64,000 nucleotides of DNA from Drechmeria coniospora (lineage: Eukaryota > Ascomycota > Sordariomycetes > Hypocreales > Ophiocordycipitaceae), in NCBI RefSeq assembly GCF_001625195.1, contig NC_054389.1:7870520-7934519 (forward strand), given 5' to 3'. The notes beneath the pieces were generated by a model that saw nothing but the letters and a program-made list of their open reading frames with translations, made no database searches and was not told where the DNA came from. The number at the start of each line of letters is the position of its first letter. Positions within the stretch are counted from its first letter, which is position 1. This document shows positions 1-10,278 of this stretch, piece after piece. A program made the translations under genes and the position numbers.

Positions 1-130
1 GCGGGCCGGCCGGTGGAAGGGCCAGGCGAAGACGGAGTGCGGCATCCACAACAGGCGGTCGAGGTACGAGCCGTTTGCCGACGGCGCCAAGGAAAAGAAG
101 TCGGTCGGCCAGGTGGTTCCGCCCGTGTGA
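1..130 (+). CDS. Possible 3' end of a gene entering from the left
   Basis: The frame whose first full codon is at base 2 is open from the window edge to a TGA at 128-130. It encodes about 42 residues with C/G-ending codons like the real genes here, and the peptide (…TECGIHNRRSRYEPFADG…) is not low complexity. This suggests the last exon of a gene that begins to the left. I do not recognise the family. A chance open frame of this length is possible in GC-rich DNA, so confidence is low. Confidence 0.35.
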   Translation, partial: RAGRWKGQAKTECGIHNRRSRYEPFADGAKEKKSVGQVVPPV

Positions 131-1156
131 GGGCCGCACAACCGCGGGGAGAGATTTGCGTCGACGACGACGTCACGACTTGCCAGCGTTCGCCCAGGCG
201 TTGGGAGGGACGGCGTTGGGAGGAACCTGCCATTCGTCGTCGCGCGCTGCTTGGATGCCGTCGCCGTCGGGAGCGTCGCTCGACCAGTCGGTCTCGGCGC
301 CGGCGGCATCTTGTCATGAGCAGCCGAGGCCAACGGCATGCAGCTCATGGGCCGCCCAGCAGCCGAGGCTACCATGGGGGCACGGAGGCTTGCGCTCACG
401 GCCGATATTGGGCACGCCGGGTGGCAGCCCGCGGCGCTGCGCTCATGGCGAGTGTGCATACAGTTTTGGCAGCGAGCAGCGACTGTTCCAGGTAGTAGCA
501 GTTCCAAGCCGTAGCGGCTTCAAGTAGTAGCAGTTCCAAGCCGCAGCGTTTCCAGGTAATAGCGGTTTCTTTTCCAGCGGTTCCAAGCAGTACTGGCAGA
601 GAGCAGTGGGCAGTTCCAAGTACCCGTAGCGGTGACTCCAACCCCGCCAACTGGTCGCTACCGGCCATGGTTCAGTGGAAGCAGGGCCTGGGAACGAGGC
701 GCCGTAGCACTGCAAGCACTTGGCCTCGCAACCATGCTATCATGACTCTGCCCCCGACGTCGTTTGTGCCCTCGAGAACCATGGTTGGCCATGGTTGGTC
801 ATGTCAACACTCGATTATGATGCATTCCCATGGCCGAAGCAGTTGGACCAAACCCAACGGTCAGCGCGGCATTTGCTGCGTCGCCTTGTCGTGAGCGTCG
901 TGCTGTGCCCTGCGTGGAACTGAGCCGTGCGTTGGTTGCGGGTGGTGGCCTCACGCACTGTGCATACCGTGTCCATGTAAATGTGGTGTACGGTGCGCAG
1001 TCGTTAATCGCCACGGTACGGCGGACGTCCACTCGCCAGAGGCTCCGGCTCCCACTCCCGCCTCGACATCGCCATCGTGAGCCGCTCACCACCTGCTGCC
1101 GTCTGATTCTCGCCAACGCATCTCGAGCCCTCCTCTCCCTTCGAGTCCACGTCGGC
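131..1156. other. Intergenic, upstream of TYW3
   Basis: No supported gene. At 491-546 a 27-nt phrase ('gtagtagcagttccaagcc') occurs twice in tandem, followed by further 'ttccaag' echoes to about 635. Open frames here lack family resemblance or an ATG. The last 150 bp presumably hold the TYW3 promoter and leader. Confidence 0.5.
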
Positions 1157-2182
1157 ATGCGGCGGCGGAGCGGCGGCCTGCCTGCGCCGGCGACAGAGTT
1201 TGCCGCGAGGAAGAATAAAATCTTGCAGCAGCTGGCCGTGCCCGACGGCGAATACCTCGACGCCTCGCCCAAGGGCTCCGTCGACGAGGGCATACGGCAT
1301 CTCATCGACGAGATCAACGGCGCCGACGGCCTCGTCACGACGAGCAGCTGCGCCGGGCGCGTGAGCGTCTTCCTCGAGGGCCGGAAGACGCCGGGGGACG
1401 AGCACGAGCGGTGGCCGCGGGAGCAGGTCGCCGGCGTCGGCGGCAAGGGGGCCGGGGGGACGTGGCTCTACGTGTCGCACGAGCCCGTCGCCTGCGCCGA
1501 CGGCGAGGCCTTGCGGGCGTGGACCGAGGCCTTGGCCTTTGCCGAGCCCTCGTCGTCGTCGGCCGGAGGCCACGAGCCCCACGACGGCCGGCTGATTCAC
1601 TTCAAGTTCGAGCCCATGGTGAGAAGAGCGAGAGCGGCACCTTGACGGAGACGGAATCGACTGACCAGGACGGCGGCCAAGATCCTCCACATCCTCACGG
1701 CATCGCTGGCCCACGCGCAGATGGTGCTCCGCTCGGCCCTCCAGGCGGGCTTCCGCGAATCCGGCGCCATCAACCTCACCTCGACGGCATCGTCAGCGGC
1801 GACAGCGGCACACGCGGCACCTCACGCCTCGCCGATGCCCATGGTCGCCGTCCGATGCATGGGGCTCGCCTTGGAGTCGCTCGTGGGCTTCGAGACGGCC
1901 GACGGCCTCGAGCGCCGCCGCCTCGTCGACGACGCGTACCTGCGCACCCTCCTGTCCGTCGCCAACGACCGCTTCTCGGAGAATGCCAAGCGCATCGAGA
2001 GGTTCCGCGCGGGGCTCCGGGAGCTCTTGCGGACGGCCGGTGACCCGAAGCTCAACCGCGAGGGTCACGAGTGGGAGGATGCCGCCGCGAGGAGGGAACG
2101 GATGAGGACCGAGGGCTTGCGGAAAAAGGCGGCCCTCGCGGCGGAGAGGAGAGCAGGACCGGAGGAGGGCATGGACGGTTGA
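1157..2182 (+). CDS. TYW3: tRNA wybutosine-synthesizing protein 3 (TYW3 family)
   Basis: Predicted S-adenosylmethionine-dependent methyltransferase of wybutosine synthesis at G37 of tRNA-Phe. Exons are 1157-1618 and 1682-2182, giving 320 aa. The 63-nt intron has a GTGAGA donor, a CTGAC branch-like site at 1661 and an AG at 1680-1681. That acceptor restores the family-like join 'FKFEP-M-ILHILTASLAHAQ'; the nearer AG at 1667-1668 would break the frame. Family hallmarks are the N-terminal 'FAARKNKILQQL', 'SPKGSVDEGI', and the diagnostic 'TTSSCAGRVSVFLEG'. The second exon carries 'LQAGFRESGA' and a charged Lys/Arg-rich tail. The start was chosen as the first ATG just before the conserved region; open frame continues upstream without conservation. 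It probably acts in the cytosol. Confidence 0.9.
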
Positions 2183-2192
2183 CGGCGCGCGC

Positions 2193-2632
2193 CAGGGACG
2201 CAAAAGCCTGGTTTCCGATGGTCGAGTCGAGTCATGCATCTACGGCATGGACGGCTGACGGCGCGCCCCGGCAGAGTGGTCATGGGAGGGCCGCCACTCC
2301 GACGGTGTCTACGTTGGGTGGATGAGATTTCAGGGACGCACAAGCCTGGTTTCCGATGGCCGAGTCGGGCCATGCATCTACGGCATGGATGGGCAACTCC
2401 TCAACATCGGCCAACCCTGCCAGCCTACGTCTCGGCCGCCACCCCGTCGTTGCGGGCCGGCGAGGGACGGTCGGCAAGGCACGGCACGTTGTCTCGCGGC
2501 ATTCCCGTTGTCGTATCGGACAATGGGCGTGCTCGACGCAGCATGAACCCCGTCGACGGCTCCAGCACGGCACGTCGTCTCGCGGCATTCCCATGCTCGT
2601 TGCGGACGATGGGCGTGCTCGACGCGACATGG
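2193..2632. repeat. Two pairs of diverged direct repeats
   Basis: A unit of about 62 bp beginning 'cagggacgca' occurs at 2193-2254 and 2331-2392. A different unit of about 67 bp, reading 'acggcacgt.gtctcgcggcattccc', occurs at about 2480-2547 and 2566-2632. The copies differ by scattered substitutions, as expected of old local duplications. No gene is supported between TYW3 and MIC19. Confidence 0.8.
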
Positions 2633-2701
2633 CCCTCATCGACAGCTCCAGCACGGCCCATCATGTAGGCAGAGGGAAAAAAAAAGTGGCGACTGTGCGT
2701 G

Positions 2702-2902
2702 GTTGCGTCGTATGAAGCTCGGCGTGGTTGCGTCGTACGAAGCTCGGTGCGGCATGGGCGTGCTCCCGTTCCCGTCGCCGCTCTGCACCGGCGGACCCTT
2801 TCGATCAGGACGTCACCCTGTCCAGCCTGCTCTTATGCTCCCGTTCCCGTCGTCGCTCTCTGCACCGGCGGACCCGTCCGATCAGGACGCCACCCTGTCC
2901 AC
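2702..2902. repeat. Tandem duplications, including the 3' end of MIC19
   Basis: A unit of about 27 nt ('gcgtggttgcgtcgta.gaagctcg') is doubled at 2702-2755. Next, a unit of about 72 nt occurs at about 2758-2828 and 2833-2902. The second copy contains the last codons and stop of MIC19 (2882-2900), so the gene's 3' terminus has been copied just downstream. Confidence 0.8.
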
Positions 2903-3512
2903 CCAGCTCCTTTCGAGCTTCTTGACCTCGGCCTTGAAGCTCTCCACCTCCTGCCAGCAGTCGAGCGGCCGACGGTCGTTTTCCCGGAGGCAGCGAACGA
3001 CGGCACCGCGGGCGTCCTCGACGGCGTCGGGCAGGGCGCGGACCGTCTTGCGTTCCTCGAGCTTCCGCCGCAGCTCGTCGACCTCCCTGCCGACGCTCGC
3101 GCGGCTCGGCCCATCCTGCCGGGCTTCGGCGGCGGCGCGGGAGGCAATCTTGTCGTGGGCGACGCCGAGGGCCTCGGACTCGCGCCTCTGCAGCTTCTCA
3201 AGCTCCTCGGCGACGCGGGCCTGGACGTGGCGCTCGACGAGCCGGGCGCGGGAGGCGTCGGTCTGCGGAGAAGGGGTCAGCGACGGCACGGCCGAGGGAC
3301 GGAGGGGAGGCTGCGAGCCGGCGGGCGACGGCACCTCGGGGCTCGACTGCAGCGATTCGAGCACGTCGAGGGAGAGGCTCGGAGGGCTCGCGCTGGAGGT
3401 GAGCGGGCACGTCAGCACGCGGCGCTCCACGGGGCGGGGGCCAGGGGACGGGCGCTCACGACTTCCACTCGTAGGCGGCCCGGGCGTCCTGCTTTGACGT
3501 GTTGGCGCCCAT
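2882..3512 (-). CDS. MIC19: MICOS complex subunit Mic19 (DUF1690 family)
   Basis: Inner-membrane-associated MICOS subunit that helps hold crista junctions. Exons on the minus strand are 3512-3460 and 3392-2882, giving 187 aa. The 67-nt intron runs from GTGAGC to CTCCAG with a CTGAC branch-like site. The N-terminus is 'MGANTSK', a classic myristoylation signal (Gly2, Ser6) typical of this family. A charged coiled-coil centre follows ('HVQARVAEELEKLQRRESEA'). The C-terminus has C152-X10-C163, the CX10C pattern known from yeast Mic19, and ends 'WVDRVAS'. Length matches fungal members. The longer open frame upstream of 3512 is intergenic GTAC-rich sequence. The final codons lie in a tandem repeat that extends past the stop. 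Confidence 0.88.
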
Positions 3513-3689
3513 GATGTCGGGCGCGATGGCGGTAGGGGCTGAGGGTGAGACGGACGACTCGACTTTTTGCATCTGAGGGCGTCACCAGGCAGCTCGGTGC
3601 CAGGCAGTCGGTGCCTGAGGCGCACACAGGCTGGTGGTATGGTGGGGGCGTCGTAGATTTGGTGCTGCTTGGGCGGCGTCACGTGCCGG

Positions 3690-4080
3690 TTTTGAAGGCA
3701 ATTTGATACGTTCAGTACGGAGTAAGTACGGAGTACATGTATGTAAGTACTGCAAGTACTTGCTCCCGGAGTAAGTACGGAGTCCGGAGCAAGTACTTGC
3801 ATGTACGGAGTACTCCGTACTTACTTACAGTTAAGTACACTTGCAGTACTCCGTATTAATACTAGAACATGCACTTGTGCAAGTACACATGCCGAGCAAC
3901 AAGCCTCAGTGCGGCTGGGCTGCCGGCGGTGGCGCACCTTAAGCGGGTCGGGTGGCCGTGCTGTACGCTGACAAAGGTTGTGCTGACAGGAGGTACCCCG
4001 TACTGCGTACTGTGGTGTAGCAGATGTTCCATCAGCTACAATCAACTTGGAAGTAAGTACTTACCATGTACTCTGGATAG
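3690..4080. repeat. GTAC-rich palindromic tract
   Basis: Intergenic DNA saturated with GTAC and with phrases such as 'ggagtaagtac' and 'acttgcaagtac'. A perfect 16-nt palindrome 'tacggagtactccgta' lies at 3804-3819. It contains no supported gene. The tract begins about 180 bp from the MIC19 start and passes directly into the satellite at 4081. Confidence 0.8.
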
Positions 4081-5146
4081 AGCATGATGGAATGGTGCAA
4101 TTACAATGTACTCTGGACAAGGGATCATAGCAATGAGTACAACGTACTTGGACAGAGCATCATGGCAGTGGGCTTAATGTACATGGTCAGAGCATCATGG
4201 CAATGAGTTCAGTACTCGCAGAGCATCATCATGGCCATGAGTACAATGTACACGGACAGAGCATCATGGCAATGGGTACAATATACACTGGACAAGATCA
4301 TGACAGTACATGTACTGTACGATGCACCGTGCACCGGACAAAGCATCATGCCGGTATTAATTAATACAGGTACAATGTACACTGGACAGAGCACCATGAC
4401 AGTATTAATACAAGTGCAATGTACACTGGACAGAGCATCATGACAATACAACGTATACTGGACGGAGCATCATGACAGTGCAAGCACAACGTACACTGGA
4501 CGGTGCATCATGGCAATTCAAGTAATTACAACGCCCTCCGTACCCGGACAGAGCATCATGACAATGATGCAATGATCCTCAGGACAGAGCATTATGGCAA
4601 CGAGTACAACGCACACGGACAGAGCGTCACGGCCCAAGTACAATGCACACGGACAGAGGATCATGACAGCACAAGTACAATGTACAGAGCATGCATCATG
4701 ACAATACAAGTAATAATTACAACGTACACGCACAGCGCACCGTGGCAATGCACGAGTACAATGCTCCTGGACAGAGCATCATGGCAACGAGTACAATTGT
4801 ACCTCTGGACACGGAGCATCACTATGGCGATGCGTACTCTGTACAATGCACTCCCGACAGCAGAGCGTCACGACAGTGTACCAAGTGCTCTGGACAGCGC
4901 ATCATGACAGTGCACTTAAGTAGTACTGACAGTATCACGGGATGTACCCAGTGCTCTGGACAGAGCATCATGACAACCTGAATGCACCTAGTACTGACAG
5001 TGCATCACGACAATGTACCCAGCACTCTGGACAGAGCATCATGACAGTGCACCTAGTGCTGACAGTGCATCACGACAGCGTACCTAGTACTCTGGACGGA
5101 GCATCATGACGGTGCACCTAGTCCTGACGGAGCATCAGGACAGTGC
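4081..5146. repeat. Satellite array, core 'ggacagagcatcatg'
   Basis: About 1 kb of tandem units, each carrying a close variant of 'ctggacagagcatcatgaca' separated by short GTAC-containing spacers such as 'agtacaatgtac'. Spacing is mostly 35-50 bp and there are more than twenty recognisable cores. Units are diverged and spacers vary, so this is an old array. Open frames through it on both strands are products of the repeat. Confidence 0.88.
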
Positions 5147-5560
5147 ACCTGCGTCGTGCAGGCAATTGCCTGGTACTTGTAGTCTCCCTCTACAGTGCAT
5201 GTACAAGTAAGTACTCTGCCATGCTGGCATCCATCAGTACGCAGTACCAGGACGAGGTGCTACCTGCGTCGTGCAAGCAATTGCCTGGTACTTGTAACCT
5301 CCCTCTATATGTGCAAGTACCAAGTACTCTGTCATGCTGGCATCTATCCGTCTAGTATGTGGTATTACTAGGACGAGGTGCTACCTGCGTCGTGTACTAG
5401 GTACTAAAGCAATTGCCCGTTACTTGGGCCGGACGCTCGTCCATCCACCTCTGCAGGTCAAGTACTCTGCCATGCTGGCGTCCATCCGTACGCGGTAACG
5501 GGACGAGGTGCTGCCTGCATCATGCAAGTACGCACATGTACAGTACCAAGGTAAGTATGC
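5147..5560. repeat. Tandem array of 115-130 bp units
   Basis: Three full copies (5147-5261, 5262-5382, 5383-5512) and a partial fourth. Each begins 'acctgcgtcgtgca', includes 'ctctgccatgctggc' and ends 'gacgaggtgct'. Copy 3 has an insertion that lengthens it. An isolated echo ('gacgaggtgccacctgcgtcgtgcagg') lies near 5868-5895, so the array may once have reached further right. No coding function is seen. Confidence 0.85.
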
Positions 5561-5614
5561 GTACCTAGGCGGTAATACTTGGGCACGGATGCACCCATAC
5601 AAGTACAGCACCGT

Positions 5615-5752
5615 CACATACAGCCCGTCAAATACAGCACCGTCAAATGCAGCACCATCAATTACACCACCCGTCAAGTACAGCACCATCAATTACACCA
5701 CCCTGTCAAGTACAGCACCATCAATTACACCACCCGTCAACTACAGCACACG
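5615..5752. repeat. Tandem array, unit 'gtcaagtacagcaccatcaa'
   Basis: Units of about 31 nt reading 'gtcaagtacagcaccatcaa' followed by 'ttacaccaccc' repeat about three times, preceded by degenerate shorter copies. The copies are nearly identical, so this array is younger than its neighbours. Confidence 0.8.
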
Positions 5753-7620
5753 CACTCCCTACTCCTTACTAGTACGGAGCACACCTTGCGATGACTGCAT
5801 TCGCACCAAGGCCCTGCACGGATGCGAGTCGCCCCCCCCCCCTACCCTCTGTATTTCGCACCCATGGGACGAGGTGCCACCTGCGTCGTGCAGGCGAGCA
5901 CTCGCACTCTGATTGGCGCGTTGGCTGCGTATTCATCCAAGGTACGGATGCGAGTCATCTCGCTCTCGCCGTCCTGTTGGCCGAGGCGCCATGCGTGTGC
6001 GTGTACCTGCGTCGTGGTTACGGAGTACTTGCACGCACCTGTAGGGGTCGTCCACCTGTTGCGGCGCCGTTGGCCGGCAGGTTGCGCCGCTATTGGTGTT
6101 GATGCTGCATCCATGGTGCCCTGCAGGTGCGTCGCCTGCGCCACACCTGCGGCACAGGCAACCAACCCACGGCCGAGGCCGAGGCCGAGGGCGGCCGCTC
6201 GGTTGATTTGCAAGACTCTTCACCCCATGCACGTCCGCGATGCGGCCCGTGATTCGCGCAAACCCGCCATCACGTCAACGCCATCAGGGGTCGGCAGCCT
6301 GACGGCGTGCTGTCGGCCCCTGCGGCTGCGCGTCATTCACCCGCAACCACATCGGCGCTCGTGCAGGCGCGGGCGAGCTTCGCACGCACACCATGTCGAG
6401 CGTGGACGTGGACGAATGCGTGCTGGGCGACAGCACGCTCGGCCTTTGGCACCAGTGGTCGCCGCAGAAGAGCTGGCGTCGGCCTGGGAGCCAACGGCCG
6501 CGGCCGGCGACCAGGACACCCACCTCCCCCTGCAGCAGGCGGCCCTCTCCCGGCAATGACGGCCCCTTGGTGCCGCTCGGTGCTGACGTAGGTGCAGGTA
6601 TCAACGTGCAGAGGACGCTTGCATTATGCGGTGCCAGGTAATACGTGCCGAGCGTGAATGAGGGCCCTCGTGCAAGGTCGCGGATGAAAAGTGCTAGGCA
6701 TTATTAACATTACCTGCACCAATACAAGTACAGTGTGCGTCCAATTCTCCTCGTACGGTACGAGCAAGTGCTTTGGCGCAGCCGATTTGTAGTGCTCTTG
6801 CTTCGCACGCCGTGTCTGCGCCGTGCGTGTGCATGCACTGTGCACCGCCACCTGCGGCACGGTACATGCCATGCATTCCAACAAGGTGTGCTCCGTACGG
6901 GCACCGGCCCATGCACCGTGCTCCTGCTTGCCTGTACTTACTGTACACCTATTACCCCTACAGCACAAGCACGCCTCCACGTACTTATGCCCGACCAAGG
7001 CATCCAAACTACTTACAAGTAAGCAAGTAGGGGGCCCCTGCACTGCGGCAGGGGGTATGGATGATCTGCGCTCTGCACTCCGTACGGAACATGCATTATT
7101 ACTACTTGCACCACTCCGTAATTACATTATTACTCCCTACCCTTGTAGGCCGTTGTCTCCCCCCCCCCCGTACTCGTGGCATCGGCGGGGCGCAAAGCCG
7201 CTGACCGTCGACCGATGGTGGGGCCATTCCCCCCTGAGCTGGAGCTCCCGTCGCCGCACGCTGGCCCTCGACGTTTCACCATGACGTGGCGGCCACTCAC
7301 GACACGTGGAACCGCCCGACCGGCTGCTTCGGAGAGACGCCACGAGACCGGCGGCCGGCGCGCCGTACGAGGCTGATGAGGCCTCTGGCCTCGAGACGGA
7401 GGGCATCACGTTGTTGGCCGGTGCGCTGGACCCGAGCCCACCATGGCCGTGGGCGGTGGGTGGTGTCGAGGGGACTCGGGTCCTCGTACGGCGCCGGCCA
7501 TCGAGGATGCTGGGGAGGCACCGTGGACGCAGAATCATCGCCGAGGCCGTGCTCCGTGCTGAGGGAACCGACCGAGTATCATTGCAAGGTGCTTGGACAA
7601 TGGCCGGGGGGACAACCGGG
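5753..7620. other. Gene desert
   Basis: No supported gene. The open frames are overlapping, codon-unbiased or begin without ATG. Poly-C runs occur near 5830 and 7160. GTAC-containing phrases are scattered through 6700-7140 but less densely than in the main tracts. Confidence 0.5.
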
Positions 7621-7975
7621 GTGAATCACGTGTCCATGTACGGCCGTGGCACGCCGTTGGAACAGGAGCACCAAAGTACCATTACATACATACTGTGCAC
7701 GCCGTGTACGGATACGCGTGCTGTGCATGTACTTGCTGCGGCGTGCCCGTCGGTCAATCACGTGTCCATGCACGGCTGTGGCACGCCGTTGGAACAGGAG
7801 CACCAAGGTATCAACGTGCACGCCGTTGGAACGGGAGCGCCAAGGTATTGCCGTGCACGCCGTGAACGGATGGGAGCACCGAGGTATTGCTGTTCACGCC
7901 GTGTACGGATGGTGCTGCGCGCGCCGTGTACGGACACGCGTGCTGCGCATGTACTTGCCGCGGCGTGCCCGTCGA
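7621..7975. repeat. Diverged direct repeats, about 60 bp
   Basis: The unit 'aatcacgtgtccatg.acgg' through 'ccgttggaacaggagcacca' occurs at 7621-7680 and 7753-7812. A second unit, 'gccgtgtacgga.acgcgtgct' through 'cggcgtgcccgtcg', occurs at about 7690-7752 and 7919-7975. The pattern suggests duplication of a block of about 130 bp followed by rearrangement. The 295-codon open frame through it has no ATG start and reads as repeat peptide. Confidence 0.75.
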
Positions 7976-8269
7976 GTGCGACGAACCCGTCGAGGATCCC
8001 GTCCTGCCACGGTGCGTTGCCGTGTACGTGCCGATGCCCCTGCAGGCCCTGCAGGTACCTGTGCTCGCCCCTCTGCGCAGCGCCGTGTGATTCGAGCCAC
8101 ACCTCCACCACCAAGGCCGCACACCCCGTCAACACCTTGCATGCGCACATCTGCACTCGCCGTTGTTTGCCGCGGCCGTGTCGAAGCCGATGAACCTGCC
8201 AAGGAACCCACCGTGCCAGGGTGCGCCTACCGATGCCGCCGCCGCAGACACCAGGTCCTTGGGCGGCTC

Positions 8270-9060
8270 TCGGAGGTCAATGGGGATGTCACGCAGGAGG
8301 CCACGCAGGGGGTCGCTTAGAAGGTCACGTAGGAGGCCACAAAGGACGTCACTGAGGAGGTCACTTAGGATCACTAGGGAGGTCACTTAGGATCACTGAG
8401 TAAATCATTGAGGAGGTCACTTAGGATCACTGAGTAAGTGATTGAGGAGGTCACGTAAAAGGTCGCCAAGGAGGTTGCCGAGGAGGCCACGTAGGAGGCC
8501 ACAAGGACGTCACTGAGGAGGTCAACTAAGAAAGTCCCTGAGGTGGTCACTTAGGATCACTGAGGAGGTCGCTTAGTATCACTGAGGAGGTCACTGAGGA
8601 TCACTAAGTCACTGAGGAGGTCACGTAGAAGGTCGCCAAGGAGGTCACTGAGGAAGTCACAGAGGAAGTCATTGAGGAAGTCACTGAGAAGTCGGTGAGA
8701 GTCAGTGATAAGTCACTTAGGAAGTCGCCAAGGAAATCGCCAAGGAAGTCACCAAGGAAGTCGCTGAGGAAGTCACTGACAGGTCAAGGAAACAGTCACG
8801 TAGAAAGTCACAGAAAGTCCCAGAAAGTCACGGAACAGTCACGGAACAGTCACGGAAAGTCACGGAGAAAATCACAGAAAATCACATAGAGTCACAGAGA
8901 GACACAGAGAAAGCCGCAGAAAGTCACGAAGAAAAGTCGCGGAGAAAGTCACGGCGAAAGTCACGGACGAGGCCACCTAGGAAGTCGCGGTCGAGGTCAC
9001 GGAGCAAGTCGCAGAGCAGCCTGCTTAGGAGGCCGCTTGGCTCGCCGGGGCGTTCTTAGT
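8270..9060. repeat. Degenerate minisatellite, 'gaggaagtcactgag' type
   Basis: Almost 800 bp built from variants of 'gaggtcactgag', 'gaagtcaccaag' and 'aaagtcacagag', with a basic period near 12 nt. Larger pieces such as 'gaggaggtcacttaggatcact' recur at 8354-8440 and 8535-8600. Composition drifts from GGTCAC to AAGTCAC along the array. Translation gives Lys-Ser-Pro-Arg repeats with no sign of selection as protein. Confidence 0.82.
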
Positions 9061-10278
9061 GCTGCCCTTAATAGTGCCTAGCGCCGCAGTCTGGTTCCCC
9101 CAGGCCAGCCCCCCCCCCCCCCTCTCGGCCCCGCTTCTGCAGCAGGGGCGGCGCAGGGAGAGGTAATGCCGGCAAGCGCAGCCCGCTGCAGGCAAGGTGC
9201 GATCTGACGCAGGTCAACCGCAGGCAAGCGCGGCGGGGGTGTCGCCAAGGGCAGGGAGCAGCAGCCTCCAGCGACGACCCTCCGCCGGCTTCTCCCTTGC
9301 CCGTCCTCGTCCATCATCCAACCAACCTCCCCCAGCCGGTGCTCGTCGACCCATTTGTCGTCCATCCGTGGGCCCTCCCCGTCGGCCGATCTCCCCCCCC
9401 CCCTTCTCCATCATGACCCGTCACGACCGTTTGCTGCACGACGTGTAGTTTTGCCTTGGCTCGCGACCGACCTGGCTCCATGCTTCGACGCCGTCCCCCC
9501 GTCCTCCACCTTTGTTTGCCACGTTCGTCTGCCGCCTTCGTCTGCCACGTTCGTCTGCCGCCTTCGTCTGCCACGTTCGTCTGCCGCCTTCGTCTGCAGC
9601 CTTCGTCTTCAGCATCTTCGTCCCCGCCGCCGCTAGTGAGGGAGCCGTTCTTGGTCGTCCTTGGCCCCGGTGCCATCCTTGGACTCGCATCTAGCCCTCC
9701 GACGAGCTGCCTTCGACGCCCCTGCCCCGTCCCGTTCGCTCTTCTCTCCGCTTGTTCTCCTGTTCACAAACGGCTTTCTTCCCCCCGACTTCGTGCCCAC
9801 GACCGAGCATCCGTGTTCGCTCCTTTCTCCTCGGCCTTTGAAACCTCGTCCGTCGAACCGCCCTTGTTCGACACCGCCGACTCTATTGTCATTCGGCCGC
9901 CCGCCCTCCTGAACGGAACAGGAAGCAACGGCGCCGTGCGTGGTCGGCTGATGGCCTCCGCCTCGCTTCGATTCACTCAGCCGACGGCCGCGGGCAACTA
10001 GATTACCCCGCCCTCCTTGCACGGCGGCAGCAGGCTCGTCGGTGCTACCGCCTCACTCAACTTGAAACCTCGCCTGCTCTCTCGCTCGTCGTCGACGTCC
10101 TATCGTCGAGAGATTGCACTTCGACTCCGGCGCGCCTCGACCCTTCCTCCTCACCCTTCACCCCCATCCGTCGTCGTCGTCGTGCCCCCCGCGACACGGC
10201 CACCTCTTTGCTGCTGCCTCCGACGCCCGACATCGCCCGCCGCCGGCCCTCGACGGGAGGCCCGCCCCGACCGTCGCG
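9061..10278 (+). promoter_or_regulatory. Upstream region of the ferric reductase gene
   Basis: No separate gene is supported. From about 9440 the plus strand becomes C/T-rich, which is common in fungal promoters and leaders. A 26-nt higher-order repeat, alternating 'gccacgttcgtct' and 'gccgccttcgtct', lies at 9518-9611. Poly-C runs occur near 9112 and 9393. No iron-responsive GATA-type site was located with confidence. Confidence 0.45.

Noticed and set aside
7306..8193. 295-codon plus-strand frame
   Set aside because: Starts with GTG and runs through duplicated 60-bp blocks; the peptide is repeat-derived.
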